Assembly (NCBI GenBank): GCA_003020945.1
Contig: PXRU01000017.1
Span: 62,001 to 126,000 of the forward strand
DNA: 64,000 nt
Reading direction: 5' to 3'
Origin: Halobacteriales archaeon QS_6_71_20
GTDB lineage: Archaea > Halobacteriota > Halobacteria > Halobacteriales > Haloferacaceae
The translations under genes were made by a program, and so were the position numbers. This document shows, piece after piece, positions 59,806 to 64,000 of this stretch (within the stretch, counting starts at the first letter, position 1; each line of letters opens with the position of its first letter). Under the pieces are notes generated by a model. It was not told where the DNA came from and searched no databases. It saw only the letters and a list, made by a program, of their open reading frames with translations.

Positions 59806-61131
59806 ATGAGTTCGCGCCTTCGCCACCCCCTCGCGGCGCTGTTCGGGGGTGTCCTGCTGACGCTCCCGTGGATCGTGTCGTGGGCGACCGGGCTGAACGA
59901 GGGGTTCTCGACGCTGACCACCGTCGCGGTGAGCGGGGTGGCGGTGCTCGGCGCCTCGTTCCTGCTGGCGTGGGGCGCCGAGACCGCCGAGAAGGACGTG
60001 CCGCGGGCGTTCGCCATCGCCGTGCTGGCGGTGCTTGCGGTCGCGCCGGAGTACGCCGTCGACGCGTTGTACGCCTGGCAGGCGGGACAGGGCGACCCCG
60101 CCGCCGGCAACCTCGCGGTGGCGAACATGACCGGCGCGAACCGGATCCTCATCGGCATCGGCTGGTCGGGGATCGCGCTGTTCTCGGTGTACCAGGCGTA
60201 CATCGGGGGGACCGACCCCAACGTCGTCGACGGGGAGGGGCGCCTCGGCGACTACGTCTCGCTCGACCGCAGCATCGCCCTGGAGATCGCCTTCCTGTTC
60301 CTGGCGACCGTCTACGCCTTCCTCGTCCCGCTCGGCGGCGGGATCGGCGCCGTCGACACGCTGTTTCTCGTCGGCCTCTACCTCGCGTACATCCTCGTCG
60401 TCGTCCGCGGCGACGTGGAGGAGGTGGAAGAACAGGTCGGCGTGCCCGCCTACTTCCACGCGAAGTCGCGCTCGGTACGGGTCCCGGTCGTGCTCGCGCT
60501 GTTCGCCTACTCCGGGCTGTTGATCTTCACCGCCGTCGAGCCGTTCGCGCACGGGCTGGAGGAGCTGGGCCTCCAGCTCGGCATCCCCGAGTTCTTCATG
60601 ATCCAGTGGATCGCGCCGCTGGCCAGCGAGAGCCCCGAGCTGATCGTCACGGCGTACCTCGTGAACAAGGCGCGCTCGACGGCGGCGTTCAACGCGCTCA
60701 TCTCCTCGAAGCTGAACCAGTGGACGCTGCTCATCGGGACGCTCGTGGTCGTGTACAGCATCTCGCTGGGGGGCTACGGCGTGCTGGAGTTCGACCAGAA
60801 GCAGGCCGCCGAGATCTGGATCACGGCCGCACAGAGCTTCTTCGCGCTGGCGATCCTGCTCGACTTCGAGATATCCGTGCGGGAGTCGCTGGCGCTGCTC
60901 GTGCTGTTCCTCTCGCAGGTGATCACCGAGTTCTACTTTATCCGGGCGTTCCCTGAGGCACTGGCCGAGGAGTACTCGATCCTCCTGCTGTACGGCTACA
61001 CGGTCGTTTACGTCCTCCTGACGCTCGGCCTGCTCGTCTCCCGATGGGACGAACTGCGCGAGGTCGTCGCCCTCACCGGCGACACCGTCCGCGACGCCGT
61101 CGGCGGCGACGCCGAACAGCCGGCGGACTGA
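59806..61131 (+). CDS. Sodium/calcium-exchanger (CaCA)-family membrane antiporter
   Basis: 441 residues, about eleven helices. Two inverted alpha-repeats: AVLAVAPEYAVDALYAW and PLASESPELIVTAYLVNKAR followed by STAAFNALISSKLNQWTLLI, carrying the acidic ion-binding residues (PEY, SPE). A cytosolic loop at about residues 205-225 (DVEEVEEQVGVPAYFHAKSR). The ion pair (Ca/Na or K/H) cannot be settled from sequence. Divergent from aroE with 147 bases between starts; A/T-poor promoter region. Confidence 0.92.
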   Translation: MSSRLRHPLAALFGGVLLTLPWIVSWATGLNEGFSTLTTVAVSGVAVLGASFLLAWGAETAEKDVPRAFAIAVLAVLAVAPEYAVDALYAWQAGQGDPAAGNLAVANMTGANRILIGIGWSGIALFSVYQAYIGGTDPNVVDGEGRLGDYVSLDRSIALEIAFLFLATVYAFLVPLGGGIGAVDTLFLVGLYLAYILVVVRGDVEEVEEQVGVPAYFHAKSRSVRVPVVLALFAYSGLLIFTAVEPFAHGLEELGLQLGIPEFFMIQWIAPLASESPELIVTAYLVNKARSTAAFNALISSKLNQWTLLIGTLVVVYSISLGGYGVLEFDQKQAAEIWITAAQSFFALAILLDFEISVRESLALLVLFLSQVITEFYFIRAFPEALAEEYSILLLYGYTVVYVLLTLGLLVSRWDELREVVALTGDTVRDAVGGDAEQPAD

Positions 61132-61203
61132 GCCGGCCGGGGCGCGGCTGCCCCGGATCCGAGACCGACGCGTATTCCAGTCCCAGCCCGCTACACCCCG
61201 CCA

Positions 61204-62748
61204 GTGATCGGCATCGTCGCCTCCCGGGCGGACCGCGCGTCGACGCACGTCGCCGAGCGGCTGCTCGAGCTCGCGGACTGGACCGAACGGACCGACGCCG
61301 ACCGCGACGACGCCGACGGCGGCGGGACCCACCACGTCCTCGACCGCGCCGGCGAGCGTCTCGAACTCCGCTCGTTCGACGGGCTCCACATCCGTCTCGA
61401 CGACCCGGCGCCCGCCTTCTCCGAGCGCCCCGACGTCCTCGTGTTCGTCTCCCGCCACTCCGGCGACACCGGGCCGCTCCTGACGTGTCACTTCACGGGC
61501 AACTTCGGCGACGCCGAGTACGGCGGCGCGGACGGCTCGTTCGCGCCGGCGTGCCCGGGCGTCCAGCGCGCGCTCGTCGCCGGCTTCGACGAGCACGCGC
61601 CCGAGGGGTACGGAGTCGCCGTCGAGGGCACCCATCACGGCCCGACCGAGCTCTCCGTCCCCGGCGTGTTCGCCGAGCTCGGCAGCGGCGACGAGCAGTG
61701 GGACGACCCCGCGGGCGCCGCGGCGGTCGCCCGGTCGGTGCTGGAGCTGCCGGACCGAGACGCGACCGTCGCCGTCGGCGACCCCGACCGGCCGCGCCAC
61801 CTCGTGGGCTTTGGCGGCGGCCACTACGCCCCACGGTTCGAGCGGGTGATCCGCGAGACGGCCTGGGGCGTCGGCCACGTCGGCATGGACTGGCAGCTGG
61901 AGGAGCTGGGCCACCCGGCGGAACACGCGGACGTGCTGGAGGCGGCGATCCGCGCGAGCGACGCCGAGTTCGCGCTCGTGGAGGGGGAGTACCCGGCGCT
62001 CCGGGACGCGCTCGCGGCCCGGGACGTCCGCGTCGTGAGCGAGACGTGGGTGCGCGCGGTCGACGACCGGCCGCTGTCGCTCGTCGCGGCGCTTTCGACC
62101 GACCTCGCGCCGGTCGAGGACGGACTCCGCTTCGGCGACCGGGCGGCCGCCGTCCCCGGAGACACTCCCCCGGCCGACGGCTACCGCGTCGTCGACCTCC
62201 CGGCGGAACTGCTCGCGGCGGCGCAGGGGGTCGACGCCGACGCCGCCCGCGCGGCCGTCGAGCGTCGCGCCGTCGCGTTCGAGACCGAGCAGGCCGGCTC
62301 GCGGCCGGCCGGGCGGGCCGCGCTCCCGACCGACGACGTGACGACCTCGGGCGACGGAACCGCCGGCGGCGACGCCACCACGGCCGATGCAGATTCCGCC
62401 GACGGCGATACTACCGCCGCCGACACCGGTACGGATGTCGCTGCCGTCGATACGGATGCCGCCGACGCCGATGCGGATGCCGCCGACGGCGACGGGCCGG
62501 CCCCGTACGACGCTCTCGTCGCCGATCTGGCGGCGGTGCTGCGGGAGTCGTACGACGAGGTCGTCCGCGAGGGCGACGCCGTGGTCGCGCGCGTCGAGTC
62601 GTTCGACCCGTCGCTGGCGGCGACGCTGGGCGTCCCCGAGGGGCCGAAGTTCGGCGCGCTGTCGTCGGGCGAGCCGGTGGAGGTGCGCGGGGAGACGATC
62701 CGGCCGGAGACGGTCAGCAGCGAGCGCGAGGAGCAGTTTCCGGTCTGA
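61204..62748 (+). CDS. dtdA: D-aminoacyl-tRNA deacylase, archaeal type
   Basis: Hydrolyses D-aminoacyl-tRNA to prevent D-amino acid incorporation. 514 residues from GTG 61204 (VIGIVASRADRASTHVAERL). Family motifs: PDVLVFVSRHSGDTGPLLTC, CHFTGNFGDAEYGG, YGVAVEGTHHGPTELSVPGV and VGFGGGHYAPRFERVIRETA. A ~55-residue acidic insert of Asp/Ala/Thr (DADSADGDTTAADTGTD; about 370-425) separates a C-terminal region (FGALSSGEPVEVRGETI) and makes it longer than the usual ~450. Adjacent to ftsZ1, a recurring haloarchaeal order. Confidence 0.9.
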   Translation: MIGIVASRADRASTHVAERLLELADWTERTDADRDDADGGGTHHVLDRAGERLELRSFDGLHIRLDDPAPAFSERPDVLVFVSRHSGDTGPLLTCHFTGNFGDAEYGGADGSFAPACPGVQRALVAGFDEHAPEGYGVAVEGTHHGPTELSVPGVFAELGSGDEQWDDPAGAAAVARSVLELPDRDATVAVGDPDRPRHLVGFGGGHYAPRFERVIRETAWGVGHVGMDWQLEELGHPAEHADVLEAAIRASDAEFALVEGEYPALRDALAARDVRVVSETWVRAVDDRPLSLVAALSTDLAPVEDGLRFGDRAAAVPGDTPPADGYRVVDLPAELLAAAQGVDADAARAAVERRAVAFETEQAGSRPAGRAALPTDDVTTSGDGTAGGDATTADADSADGDTTAADTGTDVAAVDTDAADADADAADGDGPAPYDALVADLAAVLRESYDEVVREGDAVVARVESFDPSLAATLGVPEGPKFGALSSGEPVEVRGETIRPETVSSEREEQFPV

Positions 62749-62851
62749 CACGATCGGCGGCGGGCGCGGACCGACGGCGGCGCCGTCCCTCGGTCGAACC
62801 CCTCAGACGCCGGCGAACCGGCGTCTGACGGGCGCACGACACGAGGGGGAA

Positions 62852-62889
62852 GGATAATAACTCTCCATGGGCAACGGAGGTCCATACAT
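62852..62889 (+). promoter_or_regulatory. ftsZ1 promoter and Shine-Dalgarno
   Basis: GGATAATAAC (about 62852-62861) is the best TATA candidate, about 30 bases before the ATG. GGAGG at 62876-62880, nine bases before ATG 62890, is a well-placed ribosome-binding site, unlike most genes in the window. Confidence 0.55.
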
Positions 62890-64000
62890 ATGGACTCCAT
62901 CGTCGAGGACGCGATCAACGAGGCCGAGGAGGACGGGGGGGAGCCGGCCGACGACGGCGTTCCCGCCGACTCCGGCGCCGCCGACGCCCCGGACGCCGAC
63001 TCCGACGGGTCCGACGGGGACGCGCCCCGCTCGGGGAAGATGACCGACGAGCAGCTACAGGACGTCCTGAAGGACCTCCAGACGAACATCACCGTGGTCG
63101 GCTGCGGCGGCGCCGGGGGGAACACGGTGAACCGGATGCACGAGGAGGGGATCCGCGGGGCGACGCTCGTCGCCGCCAACACCGACGTCCAGCACCTCGT
63201 CAACATCGAGGCGGACACGAAGATCCTGATGGGTCAGGAGAAGACGCAGGGCCGCGGCGCGGGCTCGCTCCCGCAGGTCGGTGAGGAGGCGGCCATCGAG
63301 TCCCAAAGCGAGATCCGCGAGTCGCTCGACGGCTCCGACATGGTGTTCGTCACCGCCGGCCTCGGCGGCGGCACCGGCACCGGCTCGGCGCCCGTCGTCG
63401 CGAAGGCGGCCCGCGAGATCGGCGCGCTCACCATCGCCATCGTCACCACCCCCTTCACCGCGGAGGGCGAGGTGCGCCGGACGAACGCCGAGGCGGGGCT
63501 GGAGCGCCTCCGCGACGTGGCCGACACCGTGATCGTCGTCCCCAACGACCGCCTGCTCGACGCCGTCGGGAAGCTCCCCGTCCGCCAGGCGTTCAAGATC
63601 TCCGACGAGGTGCTCATGCGCTCGGTGAAGGGGATCACCGAGCTCATCACCAAGCCCGGCCTGGTCAACCTCGACTTCGCCGACGTCCGCACGGTCATGG
63701 AGAAGGGCGGCGTCGCGATGATCGGCCTCGGGGAGTCCGACTCCGACACGAAGGCCCAGGAGTCCGTCCAGTCGGCGCTGCGGTCGCCGCTGCTCGACGT
63801 CGACATCTCCGGCGCCAACTCCGCGCTGGTGAACGTCACCGGCGGCTCCGACATGTCGATCGAGGAGGCGGAGGGCGTCGTCGAGGAGATCTACGACCGG
63901 ATCGACCCCGACGCGCGGATCATCTGGGGCACCTCCATCGACGAGGAGCTCGAGGGGCAGATGCGCACGATGATCGTCGTCACCGGCGTCGACTCCCCGC
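62890..64000 (+). CDS. ftsZ1: Cell division protein FtsZ1, 3' end outside window
   Basis: Tubulin-like GTPase of the division ring. 370 residues visible, truncated by the window end. N-terminal acidic leader [14 protein letters not shown] typical of FtsZ1 rather than FtsZ2. GTPase: [23 protein letters not shown], tubulin signature [29 protein letters not shown] and T7 loop [15 protein letters not shown]. Then [20 protein letters not shown] and [16 protein letters not shown]. In haloarchaea FtsZ1 builds a scaffold for division with FtsZ2 and SepF. Preceded by dtdA. Confidence 0.97.
   Translation, partial: MDSIVEDAINEAEEDGGEPADDGVPADSGAADAPDADSDGSDGDAPRSGKMTDEQLQDVLKDLQTNITVVGCGGAGGNTVNRMHEEGIRGATLVAANTDVQHLVNIEADTKILMGQEKTQGRGAGSLPQVGEEAAIESQSEIRESLDGSDMVFVTAGLGGGTGTGSAPVVAKAAREIGALTIAIVTTPFTAEGEVRRTNAEAGLERLRDVADTVIVVPNDRLLDAVGKLPVRQAFKISDEVLMRSVKGITELITKPGLVNLDFADVRTVMEKGGVAMIGLGESDSDTKAQESVQSALRSPLLDVDISGANSALVNVTGGSDMSIEEAEGVVEEIYDRIDPDARIIWGTSIDEELEGQMRTMIVVTGVDSP

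Noticed and set aside
59689-62751. Minus-strand open frame of about 1020 codons across the exchanger and dtdA
   Set aside because: It runs antisense to two well-supported genes and has the Arg/Val/Asp composition typical of shadow frames in 70% GC DNA.
1-64000. CRISPR array, prophage or complete insertion sequence
   Set aside because: No regularly spaced direct repeats, integrase, capsid, terminase or full transposase were seen anywhere.

Overview
This is a chromosomal segment of a halophilic archaeon (class Halobacteria). The evidence is the very high G+C, strongly acidic proteins, TATA-box promoters with short or absent leaders, TAT-type lipoprotein signals, a PGF-CTERM surface protein, an archaeal TFB, MCM, RPA and FtsZ1, a HalOD1-domain protein, and tRNAs without encoded CCA. 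The genus cannot be fixed by eye; a Halorubrum- or Haloferax-like relative is plausible. Almost all of the window is dense core genome. There is no rRNA, CRISPR array, prophage or intact insertion sequence.

Layout. 1-3.3 kb: end of an M29 aminopeptidase, a zinc-ribbon miniprotein, and divergent lrp/glnA. 3.3-8 kb: a possible TnpB relic, a PGF-CTERM surface protein, and a run of membrane genes of which two look damaged (PAP2 phosphatase, YihY remnant) beside an intact YihY gene. 8-14.3 kb: trm1, a SWIM-like protein, a TRAM protein, a Tfx regulator, a divergent SDR, and a mannose-1-phosphate guanylyltransferase. 14.5-16.1 kb: RPA3 and its partner protein. 16.2-20 kb: small regulators, tRNA-His, a site-2 protease with CBS domains, and a cupin. 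20.3-22.1 kb: a superfamily-2 helicase gene rearranged by a perfect 99-bp inverted repeat. 23.3-24.2 kb: tRNA-Pro followed by a two-domain PD-(D/E)XK-type nuclease. 24.3-32 kb: mcm with a string of uncharacterised haloarchaeal genes, two MinD/ParA-like ATPases and a TFB. 32-38.5 kb: HIT protein, uracil-DNA glycosylase, TrkA/TrkH potassium uptake, PRPP synthetase, and a beta-propeller protein. 38.6-43.9 kb: a complete five-gene branched-chain amino-acid type (Liv) ABC transporter. 44-48.7 kb: a frameshifted DUF2298 membrane protein, a GT2 glycosyltransferase, GtrA, and initiator tRNA-Met. 49.4-56 kb: an NMT1/SsuA-type ABC transporter, a bacterio-opsin-activator-type regulator, a homocitrate/isopropylmalate synthase-like enzyme and a class III CoA transferase, which together look like an uncharacterised organic-acid pathway. 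56-64 kb: a Rieske protein, PabC with what looks like the scar of deleted pabB-pabA upstream, a helix-hairpin-helix protein, aroE, a cation exchanger, D-aminoacyl-tRNA deacylase, and ftsZ1 cut by the window edge.

The most unusual theme is structural damage to otherwise ordinary genes. There is a 99-bp inverted copy inside the helicase together with loss of its 3' end, a pabB/pabA deletion scar, an internally deleted YihY gene, and a PAP2 gene whose N-terminus lies in another frame. Single-base frameshifts at G/C-rich sites in YihY and DUF2298 may be sequencing errors. The functionally most interesting locus is the 49.4-56 kb transporter, synthase and CoA-transferase cluster.
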